Origin: Beaufortia kweichowensis
Taxonomy: Eukaryota > Chordata > Actinopteri > Cypriniformes > Gastromyzontidae
DNA: 64,000 bases
Direction: 5' to 3'
Assembly (NCBI GenBank): GCA_019155185.1
Contig: CM032802.1
Coordinates: 12,190,501 to 12,254,500, forward strand
Shown here piece by piece: positions 1 to 12,126 of the stretch (position 1 is the first letter of the stretch; every line of letters begins with the position of its first letter). The position numbers and the translations under genes were made by a program. The notes under the pieces were generated by a model. The model was not told the origin of the DNA, made no database searches, and worked only from the letters and a program-made list of their open reading frames with translations.

Positions 1-1261
1 GTGTTTTCAAACTGTTTTATGGGCTGTGAGTTTTTCTAAGCAGTTATTGAATGTGTTGGTTGTCATAACCCTGATGCTATTGGCTTCTTCTATTTCTATA
101 AGTGGAAGACAGCTATGGTTGTGATTGGTCAACTAGACATATTGTGATACATCGATTAGGTCAAAAGAAATGCACAGACTTGTATTTTAGTTGCCGTTTA
201 TTACCTTTCTGGTGTTTTTAAAGATGTCCTGAGACCTACTTGGTCCTCCTCGTGTGCTAAAATAAAACATTCTGAGGTGAACATTTTACTGTACATGACT
301 GTGTCCTATGTGTCTTAATAGCTTATTGAAATAACAATGTCTGTTTTTATTTATAATATATTTTATTCATTGAAAAAAATCAGTGCCTAAAAATATCACA
401 GTTCTGCAATTTACATTGGAAGAGGTGGCAATTAAAACAGTCTCTTCTTTCTTCATACTTCCAGATGTGCTTGGTGGTTTTTCTAGTTTGCAACCATTCT
501 TGGTTATTTACTTGAAGGGGTAGAAGGGATGTGGTTCCAGTCTGAGGAACAACAACAAAACTCGGTTATCTGACTTGGTTCAATGCATTTGTGTACCTGT
601 AAACCTGTTCCTAAAGATTTGCATGTATTTATGTAAACATTTTTGTATGGGTAATGTATGTGCATGTCCTGGGGGTCGAAGCCACAATCTTGGCATTGCT
701 AGCAACTTGTTCTACCAGTCAAGCTACTGGAAGGAACATATGAATTCACCGTAGGTTACTCTGGATAAATGTGAATGTTAAATGAGGAAATTACTAAGCA
801 TTAAGAATCATTTTCACATGACTCTATTCAAGAAAGTGTTGTGTAGATATTGACTATCCTGCTGTTGTGATATTCCTGCAACATTGTGTCATAGAATGTA
901 TCAGACTTTCTTCCACCTTGTTTGGATTTTCGTGGTGATACTAACCATCTAATAGTATGCATGCAAATGTGTCTATTAGATGGTCACAAATGGGATGTAC
1001 ATTTAAATAGTTTGTACTGTTGAGTTTTGCTTTACCTGTGTGCAAATGATCGCTCCATCCTGACATGTCAGTTTTTCAAAACTGTCAGTGCATTTAAAAA
1101 CGTTGACGAGAATCGTTTGAAAGGGCCTATAGAGTTGAGTTTCAGCTAATGAAACACATCTGAACCAGTTTATCAAGGTCTATGGTTTCACTGGAACTAA
1201 ATACTGCAGTAATAGTAGATCTCTAGCAGCTCTAGAATGACAGCTGAGATGTACAGTACTC
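1..1261. other. Intergenic DNA downstream of the aldo-keto reductase gene
   Basis: No coding exon is recognisable on either strand. The stretch must hold the 3' UTR of the minus-strand aldo-keto reductase gene. A plus-strand AATAAA occurs near 261-266 and could end a gene lying left of the window, but nothing else supports that. A tRNA-derived SINE relic lies at about 652-733. Confidence 0.5.
652..733 (-). repeat. tRNA-derived SINE head, degenerate
   Basis: Read on the minus strand this resembles the tRNA-like head of an abundant fish SINE: an A-box-like TAGCTTGACTGG followed by a B-box-like TGGCTTCGACCCC and the start of the SINE body. Related relics occur near 29.34, 40.34, 57.15 and 59.07 kb. 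It is too diverged to be a functional tRNA gene. Confidence 0.5.
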
Positions 1262-3543
1262 TTACTCTGGTATGATGCAGGCCTTCCAGCCACGATTCAG
1301 AGACCTGAGAGCTTTCATGTCCTCTTCATCCAGAGTAAAATCAAAGATCTGCAACCAGACGAAAAATAGTGGTGTACGATCTGAAACGAACTCTTTTCTT
1401 AACAGAACTATGACTATTATTACAGATATTTAGTGAATCACAATGATTGACTTTATCTTGGTTTTCACATGTAACATATAGTTTACCTTTGTGTTCTCCA
1501 AAATGTGATGGGATTTGGTACTCTTTGGGATGACTGCAATGTGCTGCTCAATGTGATACCTCAACAGAACCTGCAGCACAATCAAACTTAACATTAAACC
1601 CTGTAAACAGACTGAATGTTTAACATGTATTACTGGATGTATGACCTGTGCTGGAGTTCGTCTGTGTTTCTTAGCAACAGCCTCGACCACAGGATCCTCC
1701 AGTAACTTCTCTGGATCTGTGTCTCCTCTTTGGCTACGTGGGTAAGGAAATAAAAGAGCAAGAATTTGCTTTTATAATCGAACAGTAGCAGTAAATTATA
1801 TATGTGGCATCTTTAATAAGACAGACTGGTATGAACATACTACTGTGGAGGTCTTCCGGGTGAACCAAATGGACTGTATGCGGTGAGAGTGATGTTCTTG
1901 GACTTGCAGAAATCGATCAGATCAGATTGAACCATGTAAGGATGAAGCTCCACCTGTGGAGAAATAACTTTTGATATAAAGTCAGGCACATTATAACTGT
2001 AATATTTTTCTTTTTGTTTACATCTCATCCAGATGTCATTTTGTTTCCTTTAAGCGACACATCTGGTTCAACAGGATTAACTAAGGATTATGTTTCCTAC
2101 ACAGGAGTTTATACTTTATACCTGATTAACAGCAGGTGGGATTTTGGCCACGGACAGTAATCTCTCCAGCTGCTCGATTGAAAAGTTAGACACGCCAATA
2201 CTTTTCACCTTTCCTGTGGCTTTCAGGGCTTCCATTCCCTATAACAGGTAACAATACGCCGTAAAGATACTGAGGAACATCAGAATAGTGGCTGATACTT
2301 CATTAGCACATTATATTTTGTGTGTTTTTACATTTGTATTACCTTCCACACATCTACATAGTCAATGTCAGTTGTGAGTATCTTTCCATTCTCTTGTGGA
2401 AAAAGCTCAACTCCCACTTTCTGCAGATTATTGTAAAACAGCAAACAGTTAGTATACTTTAACTGTCATATATGTAATAAAGATAATATTATAAAGTGTA
2501 ATTCATGCTCAGACACAAACACTGAAGTTTCTTATACAGTGTTGATAAAATGGCCTCACAAAGTATTTTGATATTTAAGCCAAAGACATGGGCCATTCCA
2601 TATTCTCATATTACCTTTAATGCAACTGGAAAGTGCACTAGGTAAAGGTCCAAGTATTCTAGCTGAAGGTCATTTAGAGATCTGTTTAGGCAGAGAGGGA
2701 TGTCTTCAGGTGCATGATGGGTACACCACAACTGCAGAAGAGAAGCAACATTATTGTATTAAATTTAGTAACATTTAGTCTGTAAATGAACCTTTTGACA
2801 GCATTACACAGACTCACTTTACTGACTATGAACATGTCCTGGCGTCTGATGATGCCCTGCTGGATTTTGGATTGGATGGCTTTGCCCAGTTCCACTTCAT
2901 TCCCATAGCTGTGGGCTGTATCTATATGGCGATATCCAGCAGCGATCGCTGCCTCGGCTGCCCGCTGACACATATCGCCAGTAATGCCCTGTCCAACATG
3001 TAGTAAAACATTAAATCGCTGCTATTTTTTATTACATGAGGTTACACAGTTATCACCATTTTATGACTATGACACAAAAATAACTGAATATATTTTTCAG
3101 TTTTTAAATCATAAAGTGTAAGAGTTTCATTTAAAAATAAAAAGCAGGAACAGAAGATAAATGAACAGAAAATTGCGAGATCGGAGATGTTTTTTCACTC
3201 TTTTAATTTATAGAGGGGCATGTTGTCACAAAGGGAACATGCCATTAGAGTATGATTCATGTATTTTTAGCCATTATTTTAGCAATTATTTTACCAATTT
3301 AAGTCATTCAACCATTAGTATTAGTTAATATAAGTCACTGCAGAAATATTAAATTCAGCTTAATTGAACTTGAATGTCAGGTTTTAAATTGGAGCCCAAT
3401 TTATCTGAATTTCACGTGAACGTGTACAAGCTGTTGTGTAAATATAACGCTACCTCTCCCTTCCATGTTCCAAGTCCAAGCAGTGGCATGTAACTGCCAT
3501 CATTCAGTTCAATCTTCTTGGGTTGTATATAGCTGTCCTCCAT
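1262..3543 (-). CDS. Aldo-keto reductase family 1 (AKR1A/1B/1E-like), complete nine-exon gene
   Basis: NADPH-dependent carbonyl reductase of the AKR1 family, a cytosolic TIM-barrel enzyme. The nine exons are 3543-3454, 2988-2818, 2731-2615, 2420-2343, 2238-2122, 1953-1841, 1733-1646, 1570-1487 and 1348-1262. All junctions are GT-AG, the phases agree, and they give 314 residues, near the usual 316-325. The N-terminus reads MEDSYIQPKKIELNDGSYMP followed by LLGLGTWK. The catalytic tetrad appears intact: Asp53 and Tyr58 in RHIDTAHSYGN, Lys87 in FIVSK and His120 in YLVHFP. The IPKS motif expected at the NADP phosphate site is present. Exon 6 seems to end in a TAG, but a GTATGT donor just before it splits a TA|C tyrosine codon and restores the frame. 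The protein stops after WKACIIPE, so it lacks the usual YPF-type C-terminal tail. The family is clear. The subfamily (AKR1A1 or AKR1E2-like) cannot be settled here, so no symbol is given. Confidence 0.9.
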
Positions 3544-4790
3544 GTGAAAGAGATCTTTAGACTGTGGCCTGAGCAAACTGACTGTCCTTTTCGTCTTATT
3601 CTTATGTCTCTACATGTCTGTAGTTTTATTATCTTTGCAGTTAATCATTGAACTTGACAAGGAGTTTGTGTGTGTATGTGTGTGCAGATCATTTGCTTGT
3701 ATTGTGCTGTGTGTGTATGTTTCCTGTTGGCATGAGTGTGAAGGTAACCTTTAGAACTGAGCTCATGTGATCCAACTTCCCTGAGATCTGCATGAAAATC
3801 AGGAAGTACCTTTCACAAATATATAGTCTCTCTCTATATATATACATAGAATACATCTTTATGTATTCTAGTTTTTTCTGTGAGGTTATATGTACCTTCC
3901 TCTTTAATTCTTTAATTAATAAATCTTTAATTTGTCTATAGAGTATGTGAAGTATTTATATGAGGTATATATATATATATATGATACATGTATTGGAATG
4001 AATGTATATTAATGCACTGCATAAGGTAATGTGTATATTTTAGGTGCTGAGGCTGGCCAGTATATTTTGTATTTGTTTTTAAATGTTTTTAACCCCCTTA
4101 ATTGTGATGTGGAAATGACTTTTTGACTTTTTGACTTGAAATGACTTTTTTTAAAACTGGCGTTTTAAAGTACAAAAGTGCCTTTTCTTTGAAATGTATT
4201 ACTTAATATTTACCTAAAGTTCAAAGTAAATGTCTTGCAGCTGAAATAAAACATTTTGGACATTTAATCTTTGCATCTCATGGAAAGAAAAAACCTTCTT
4301 GTTGAGATTCAACTTTATTTAACTAGCTTAAATGCAACAACTGAAAACAAAAAACAAAATTAACAAAACAAAATTAACAAAATTAATAAAACATTACAAG
4401 TTATGTCCTTTTTACTCTGTAAGAGTGGGTTAAGCATGCAAAAAAATTACCAGATGCGCTACATATTATTCTATTCTTAATATATAATATGTATAGGTTA
4501 AGTATATCATGCAGGTTAGAGATAAAATAGTTTTGTTTAGTCATGACGGTTGCTAAACTTGGCACCATGTCTGTTACAGTGTAAGAGAAAAAACAAAAGA
4601 CTACAATACATATACTAAAAAGACATATTTGTACAATGCCCCCCTTTCCCGATATAAACTGACTCATACAAAAATATAAATATAGTCTGCATTGAACTGT
4701 TTTTCTGGGTTTTGTCACATGTAATGCACATTTATTTCACAGCTCATGTTCATCAAGTCTGACCTTTCCACCTTATGTTATATGTCTTTT
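3544..4790. other. Intergenic DNA and 3' UTR of the aminotransferase gene
   Basis: This lies between the aldo-keto reductase start and the tat stop codon and contains short TA runs (for example 3967-3982). Reading tat on the minus strand, TTTATT at 4314-4319 is an AATAAA signal about 470 bp past the stop codon and is the best candidate for the tat 3' end. No other gene is seen. Confidence 0.5.
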
Positions 4791-6308
4791 TTACTGGTCC
4801 AGTTCGTTGCTGTCTTGACTGCGAGGTCGGTAATGACGTGAACAGAATTCCCTAATCCGAACGCACGCCTCCATCATCATCTCTTCTGGAACAGTTACTA
4901 CTATTCGGAAGAAGTTTGGATACTCAAATGCCTTCAGAAAGAAACAACATGGATGTTAAACTTGAGGTAACACGCAGTAAATCAGCCAATAAAGTAAAAT
5001 GTTAAGTGTAATCTAGAGAGATAAATAATTTACCGTAGCAGGTAAACAGAACACAGATTGTTCAGTGACCAGACGTTCAGTGAACTCGACATCATTCTGG
5101 AAATCTGGGAAATAATCCATCTCAATGCCCACCTGAGGATCAACCCACGCAAAATACATTTACCTTATTTACCTTGTTCCTTTCGCAAACATACAACACT
5201 AAATCCACGCAGAAATACCTTCTAGGCTGTCTAATTTATTATTTTAACTTATTAATTTAATATTATTTTACTGAAAAAAACACTTATAATGCAGGAAATG
5301 GTTCTCACCATAATGTACATGGCTCCAGATGGCATCACTGGGTTCAGACCGGAAACAGTTGATAACTCAGAGAAACATATCTCTGAGTTTGACTTAAAGG
5401 CAACATAAGGCATAAGTATGTCATTGTCAGTTTTGGAAACAAATCCTGAATCCAGTAATGTTTTCACTGTCAAACTCTTCTCACCTTGATAAAACTGATG
5501 GTGCTTTGGTAGAACTCTGTCGGTGTGCTGTTTAAAATGCTCTCTAATGCTCCCTGGACCACAGTACAAGGTCCCAAAATGCGCTGGCTCAGTTTCACAA
5601 GACCCTCTCGGATCTAAAAAGAACATTAGGGTTACAAGAGAAATATTTAATCGAGTCAAGTGCATATTATTAACCTTTAAAAAAAACTGAAGTGGTGTCA
5701 CTTTGATTGAGATACTTACTGAATGATTCCATGGTACAGAATATTATGTTTTTTACTTACAGAAATGTATTTATTAATGTTTTGGGTTAATACTTACTTC
5801 ATTCCCAAAGATGTTGTTACGGTCATGGATGAGGATCCAGCCCATCCTCCAGCCTGGTACTAACCAGCGCTTGGCCAGACCACCACAGGACAGAATGGGC
5901 ACATCACTGCTCAGAGGCGCCATGGCATGAAAGTCACATCCGGGGAATACCTGCAGAATGATGCAAACGATATGTCTCAAGCCAAATAAAATCGTATGTA
6001 TATTAATATATTTTATTAATATACATACGATTTTATTTGGCCTGAGACATGTATAGTATAGTATATTAGAATTAATAGGTGCTCTGGAATACTTCATTCT
6101 GATCGGCCAGAATTAATCTAATGTATATCTTATCAATTTGATGCAAATGTCATGTCTCAGCCCACTTAAAATCGTATATACAGTATATTAATAAAGTAAT
6201 ATTTTATTTTATCTTATTATCCTCTAGTCTACTTTATTCTGATTGGATTCTGAATGCCTAAGATAGTTTATATCTAATAAATTAGACATAAATGATACCT
6301 AATTAATA

Positions 6309-6378
<70 letters not shown>

Positions 6379-9300
6379 ATATGAACTAGATTTATTTATT
6401 ACAGAAGAAAATTTATATTGTTTGAACTAATAAATAAACTAATATTTCACATTTCAAATTAATATTTCATGTACAGTATTTTACTCATGTGGCAGGCCTT
6501 TTAATCAGTAGAATAATGTAGAGACAGTCGTTCGTTAGCGCAAAATAACTCTTTTAGTGTGATCACTGTGTCTGGGTTTATTCTCATCTGACACAATACT
6601 GTATAAGAATGCATCTGCTCTTAAATTATACATATAAAAAATGTACAGGTTCTTTAGGAAGTAAACAACTGTTTGTTTTCTAGAATGTTCTACATGCTGT
6701 TACCAGTTCTGGAGGGAGGAGCCAGTAAAACATTATGGACATTTAGGAGGTAACAAGAGAATGTGAGAGAGAGAGAGAGAGAGTTTCTTCCATATAGCTT
6801 TCTGCGGGTATCGGTCTGGGTCTAATTATGCTTATGGCTTGACGTTTGGTGGACGGATCCACCCCACTTCCCATTGGCTGAAATTCTGCAGTTTGTTATG
6901 TTGGCCTGCTTCTTTTCCTCATGAAAAAATCTGAGTTGTTTTTTGGTTGTTGTTGTGTTTAAGAGGGTCCAGACAGCTGGGCAACAGGAAGAGTCAGATA
7001 CTGAACCACATGGAGCAGAAGACTAGCATCTCAACATCACCTGCATTGAAATCAAGGGACTCTCTATCTTTTAGCCCCTCTTTCTTGCCTCTAATGCATC
7101 AGCCACACGCTAATCACAAACATATGCATTGGAAAATGCATAGTCACTGAGGTAAACACAAGCTGCTCACGGGTAAACATCAGGCATATGAACCCTACTG
7201 ATTTATTGGGGTACAAACACCTCAGACAGTCTCACAGAACCTGAGCAGACACCATCTCCACATAGCAATAGTTCTCTCTTATCCACTGCTGTCCAGAGTC
7301 ATAAACCTATTGACCATTAGCTCCACTTGTTCTTCATGACCTAAATCCTAGAATGTGTTTTGGCTTTCATTCAACGTACACAGCTATAAACCCTCCATGC
7401 TGAGTAAGCAAGAAAATAACAAATTACTTTTGATTATCACAAAGAATGCGCTTCACTGACAGATGATGAGACCCCCAAAACCTCAAAGATTTTAAATCAT
7501 GGCACTAGGAAAATATTTAACTTAAACCCCTACAGAAGTAAAGTGCATGCAGAAGAACTAATTGTCAAGTTTGTTCAAGAAGTCTGGTGGGAAACAAATG
7601 GTTAACACAAAGACAAGGCGATCTGCACTTTAAAGAGAGACCCTAACCACAGGCCCTATAATTATTATACTGTGTTTTCTACTCTTAAGTTGTTTGTGTT
7701 TTTGGGCATTTTCCATTTCTGTTGCAATGCCAAAATACAAATAGCCATGTTATGTGCAAACTACTTAATGACAAGATACATTGACATCTACATTCTTTAG
7801 CAAAATTTTTAACAAGAAAGAAAGTGCACTGGCTAATAAAAAGGTGTATCAAACAGAAAATGTTTGTTAACTGTCTTAAGTCATGAAAGCCTCTGTTATT
7901 TTGCTTGTTTTTAACTGATATGGCAACCACCAAGTGGCAGAGACTACAGCTTTCCAAAGTTCAACAAAGATGTACATTTTTTATACGGACTTGTTATCTC
8001 ATAATTAGGGTAAATTAAACATGGAAAAGTGGAAAGGGTTAAAAGTAAAGAGTTGTGAGAGAGTAAAATGTGTTTAATGGATGCGAGCTCACCATATCTC
8101 CATAGATCTCATCAGCAAGAATAGGGATACAGTTTCTTGAAGCAACTAGAGCAAACATAATATTAGTGAGTATATTTTTTTATTTTGAAAAATGATTAAT
8201 GGTTTGGAGATCATAAGAGAGAGTAAATATTAAGCAGATATACCGGAAAGTATCTTCTGCAGGTGCTCCTTGGTAAACACAGAGCCGCATGGATTGGATG
8301 GGTTGTTGACAATCACACAGGCAGTTTTCTCATCGATGAGACTCTCCATATGTTGAAGATCAATCTCCCAGGATTTCTCTGGCTAAGAGATTAAAAAAAC
8401 TCTCAGCTGACAAGCATGTGTCCGAAGATTAAAGAATTGAATTGTTAAACAATTAAGAAGCACAAGCAGAATTATCACCTCTCAAAACATTTTAATTGTG
8501 TTAGACTGTAATGTGTTTGTTATCTGTTCAATTTATTAAATATAATTATACAATATATTCATCATGATTGATGTCATCAGGTTAAATGATCAAAGCTTTT
8601 ATTTGTAAACAACTGTGTGTTTTTTGCTATGTTATTTACAATGTATATGTGGTGCAGGGCGGGGTTAAGTGTGATTTATTGGTCCCAGATGTGCAGCATT
8701 ATAGAATGACACAGCTCTTTTCTCTGTTCACTCCTATTTTGGCTGGTCTTTCATCCTTAGACACCCCAAAAATTAAACCCAACACATGCTGCTTTCACAT
8801 TATAGTTGTCTATTTGATTTACAGATGTATGTGTTTCAGTAATCTCTTACTTACCAGCAAATTGTAGAGCTTGACCTGGATGCCCATGGATACTGCCAGT
8901 GTCTTATAAAGAGAGAATCCAGGACATGGAACTAAGATATTGTCCCCTGGATTACACAACACACTGATAGCCAATTCTATAGCCTGACTGCAGCCACTGG
9001 CCAAGATCACATCCTACAGATCAAAGGGATGGAAGAAATTTTATTTATATTTACTCGTCATCTGAGTAACTTATATGACTATATAAATATATAGCTTTGG
9101 AATATTTGTACAGTTCAGCAAAATTTACCAACAAACAAAAAAGTAACAAAACATGACATATGTGACGCACTTTGCATTCCAGTGGAGCTTCTGGTCGACT
9201 GTAAAAATTTGCAACAGCTTCTCTACTTTTTTGGTAACCTGTTAAATGAAATCTGAAATTAGTTAAGTTGATATTTGATCATTTTTTTAAAGTGAAAATT

Positions 9301-10144
9301 ATGCTAATTACACATTTTATCTAAACACAAAATCATTACAATTCTGCATTACTTTGAAATAAATAGTGCATTTTGCGAAAAATCTCACAATGCAAGAAAA
9401 AGATTTAGGGTGGAAATGCACATCCTACCTACTGAGGGAGCATAACCATTGTATTTGTGTGAGTCTATAGCATCCTTCATAGCTTGCAGAACAGTGTCGT
9501 CTGTTGGTAAGTTACCAAACACAGTAGGATCACCTGGTGACAAATCAGAAACGGACATTTATCTTTAAAAAACTTTTAAAGCATTACATTACAAGCGTTA
9601 CGTTAACAAAGGTAGGCAAACCAAACACTGTAAAACAACTAATATTTACATTGTCTCAATTACTATAGTATTGCTGTACGAATGACTGATAAACACCTGT
9701 TGGACTGCATGTTATAGTGAGATATAATTAATTATTTAATTATTAATAATATTTCATTGTTTCGTATTTATTATTTTATTTATTAATATATTAAAATATA
9801 TGTACAATCTGAAATATATTCCATATACAGATTAGCCTAATTCATAACTTGTATATAGACTGTTAGACTGGAAACTTACCAATTGACAGGGCGATCATGG
9901 GTTTCTCAGGGTTAGGAGTGAGTTTCATCCCGTCGACTATAGCTCGGATGGGATTGAGTGTGTTTTTGGACATGTCTGAGGCTCTTACGGTCCATCTGGG
10001 CTTGTTGCTCTTCAGTTTAGCTGGATTGACACGAGTCTTCACACTGACATGATGCACATCGTTTCCATTAATTAATTTCCCATTCATCCCATTGCTGTGA
10101 ATGCCGCCAGTCTGAGATTCATTCATTTTCACCACGAAAGACAT
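4791..10144 (-). CDS. tat: Tyrosine aminotransferase (TAT), complete
   Basis: PLP-dependent enzyme that transfers the amino group of tyrosine to 2-oxoglutarate, giving 4-hydroxyphenylpyruvate; the first and rate-limiting step of tyrosine catabolism, mainly in liver cytosol. The eleven coding exons are 10144-9880, 9533-9429, 9238-9171, 9013-8855, 8382-8244, 8145-8093, 5950-5798, 5613-5485, 5392-5309, 5132-5034 and 4931-4791. Phases agree and give 464 residues (human about 454). Recognisable stretches include KPRWTVRASDMSKNTLNPIR, ASGCSQAIELA, NNPSNPCGSVF, ILADEIYGDM and SCGGLAKRWLVPGWRMGW; the lysine at about residue 290 of SCGGLAK is the expected PLP Schiff-base lysine. A noncoding first exon ends at 10463 or 10459 and splices to 10163, ahead of the ATG. 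The largest intron (8092-5951) carries a long palindrome nearby and a TA microsatellite. No break was seen. Confidence 0.95.
5964..6050. repeat. Long near-perfect inverted repeat in a tat intron
   Basis: Two arms of about 36 bases, beginning with ATGTCTCAAGCCAAATAAAA on the left and ending in its complement (TTTTATTTGGCCTGAGACAT) on the right, flank a few AT-rich bases. One mismatch is visible. A third diverged copy of the arm lies near 6150-6182 (ATGTCTCAGCCCACTTAAAA). It could be a MITE relic or a hairpin made by inverted duplication. Confidence 0.75.
6303..6383. repeat. TA dinucleotide microsatellite
   Basis: A run of about 80 bases of TA repeats with a small interruption, in the same large tat intron as the palindrome. 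Confidence 0.9.
6766..6783. repeat. Short GA microsatellite
   Basis: About nine GA units in the large tat intron. Confidence 0.85.
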
Positions 10145-10526
10145 TTTCTTAACTGCGTCTTAACTGTGCAGAGAACAAGAAAGCATTCGGTTAATATGTT
10201 CACTGACAAATACTTATGAAAGATGTATTGTCTCAATATTATATTATTTTATTATATTTTCAGTCGTCATAGTATAGCCTATAAATCGTATGTTAAGTAA
10301 AAATTATTAAAACAACCAGCATAATGCAATATAAGAATGAACAAAACAATAATATATTAAAATGTATTTTCTTTTAATACTGTATTAAGAAATATGCAAA
10401 ATATAATTGCCAAAATAAGTTTTAAATAATTTCTAAACTAAATATATGATAACATACCTACCAATAGCTGGGAACGACCAATAAAGTATATAGAGTTGCA
10501 TTAAAATTTTTTGGTCAGTCACACGG

Positions 10527-10533
10527 TTTTATA
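10527..10533 (-). promoter_or_regulatory. tat: TATA box of tat
   Basis: TATAAAA on the minus strand lies about 65 bp upstream of the splice donor that ends the inferred noncoding first exon. The spacing leaves room for transcription to start near 10500. A strong TATA box suits a highly regulated, liver-specific gene. The start site itself is inferred. Confidence 0.6.
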
Positions 10534-10544
10534 CAGAATAGCCC

Positions 10545-12126
10545 CAAATGGGAGTTGAACCCTGCCCAAAATTTCATTGGTGCAAACTGAGGGCAGTCCA
10601 AAACTCCCCTCTTACATCACAAGTGTAAAATTCTATAGTTTTGGGGGTTGAACCTCATAAATCTCTTCCTAGAAACTGCTGTGATCTTGTGATGCATAGC
10701 ACTGATGAGAAAAACAAATTCTATGGGTTTCCAAATAAACCATCAGCTGTTTACCATTAAAACCATTACAGAATTGCTTTGTGTAGTGTGTTTTGGGCTT
10801 ATTCCAGTAGGATTGATTAGTTCTCTATTGGTTCCCATCCGCTAGAAACATCTCACCAAAGGAAAACGAATCACATTAGCAATAGAGACCCAGTTTCTCA
10901 TTAAAACCAATACAATTTCCATTACAACCATTAAATTCATTAGAATATCTGTGATGGGGTTTTTTAGCAGGGAGGATGTGCCAAAGCTCTATATATGATC
11001 ATCAGTGTAAATTCTTGTGTTAACTTTGTGAATTTCAGGTTTTGATACTGTTTCCACCAGTATCATCAAGCCATGATGTGTTGATGGTGTTTCCACCAGT
11101 TATCATCAAGCATTTTTCAATAAGTAAGTGGTTTTGTATCCATGTCCGTTAGATAAAATAAGGGGGGCTGGTCACCACCACATCTGTCTTGCATAAGTTA
11201 CACGCACGTTGGGAAGCTGTAATCGTTTCATCATTGTATTGGTGCCAAAGCTATTGGCCCACCTCACAATGTTATGTAAGTAAGTAATTTAGTCTGGGCA
11301 AAGCCTTTGCTATCTGTATTTCAAATAGGTTAAAATTGCAGTAGCTAGAATTTTGACAAATTAAAAAATCTGCACAAGGCTCAGATATATTAGTTATTGA
11401 TGTTACCGCAGCAGAAGCACACTATCTGATGCAATAATGCCAAAGCAGTTTGCAATAACATTAGATAAAAGTTTACACACTACTCAGGTAAACACACGTC
11501 AGAATGGACAGTTTTGGACAGCATTGCCATTGAACTTTAAACTCTCTCATGAGTCATGACTTAAATTCTGGCATAACATGCTATGTCTGAGCCCATCACG
11601 TCCACACAAAATCCTAAATTAGCAAAGCCTTTGCTAATGTTAAAACACTAAACCAGAAATGATGTCTACACTAAAGGGTCAACACCACCTGTACACTTTA
11701 CCTGGTTGCAAAGTCTAAAAAAAACCTGTCCTTATATAATCCAACAGGTCAATCAAATGGAGAATGTCAACCTGTGTATCAGTCAAACAACAATCCAGAG
11801 ATGGACACAATGTTCCATGTTGGAAATCATTTGTTTGTAGTTACATTCACACTTCTTAAAGACATGAAATACACAAATATTTCAGATTCCACCGAGATAC
11901 CACCAAGTTTGTTTAAGTTTATTTAGGTTAACCTCCATAGACTGATGAGATAAAAAAATAAGGGCAAAAGGTTGCACAACAGGTTTATTTAAACATTCAA
12001 TGTAACAGCCAAAACAGATAAAAGAAAGATACCAAAGCACCTGCGAACGTGATAAAGCTCACAATAATAAACAGTCTGAATCTGATATCAAACATTTATA
12101 CAAATACACCTTGGTGTACTCTGCAT
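10545..12126. other. Intergenic DNA between tat and tinf2
   Basis: No exon is recognised. It contains the tat upstream region and, on the left-hand flank of tinf2, that gene's 3' UTR, with a minus-strand AATAAA at 11984-11989. A short direct repeat (GTTTCCACCAG followed by TATCATCAAGC) occurs twice near 11049-11111. Much of 10640-10990 looks like old repeat sequence that I could not assign. Confidence 0.45.
11984..11989 (-). other. tinf2: Polyadenylation signal candidate for tinf2
   Basis: AATAAA on the minus strand about 140 bp beyond the tinf2 stop codon. Confidence 0.5.

Noticed and set aside
1841..1846. Apparent in-frame stop ending exon 6 of the aldo-keto reductase
   Set aside because: A GTATGT donor removes it: the split TA|C codon joins to the exon at 1733 and restores the family sequence.
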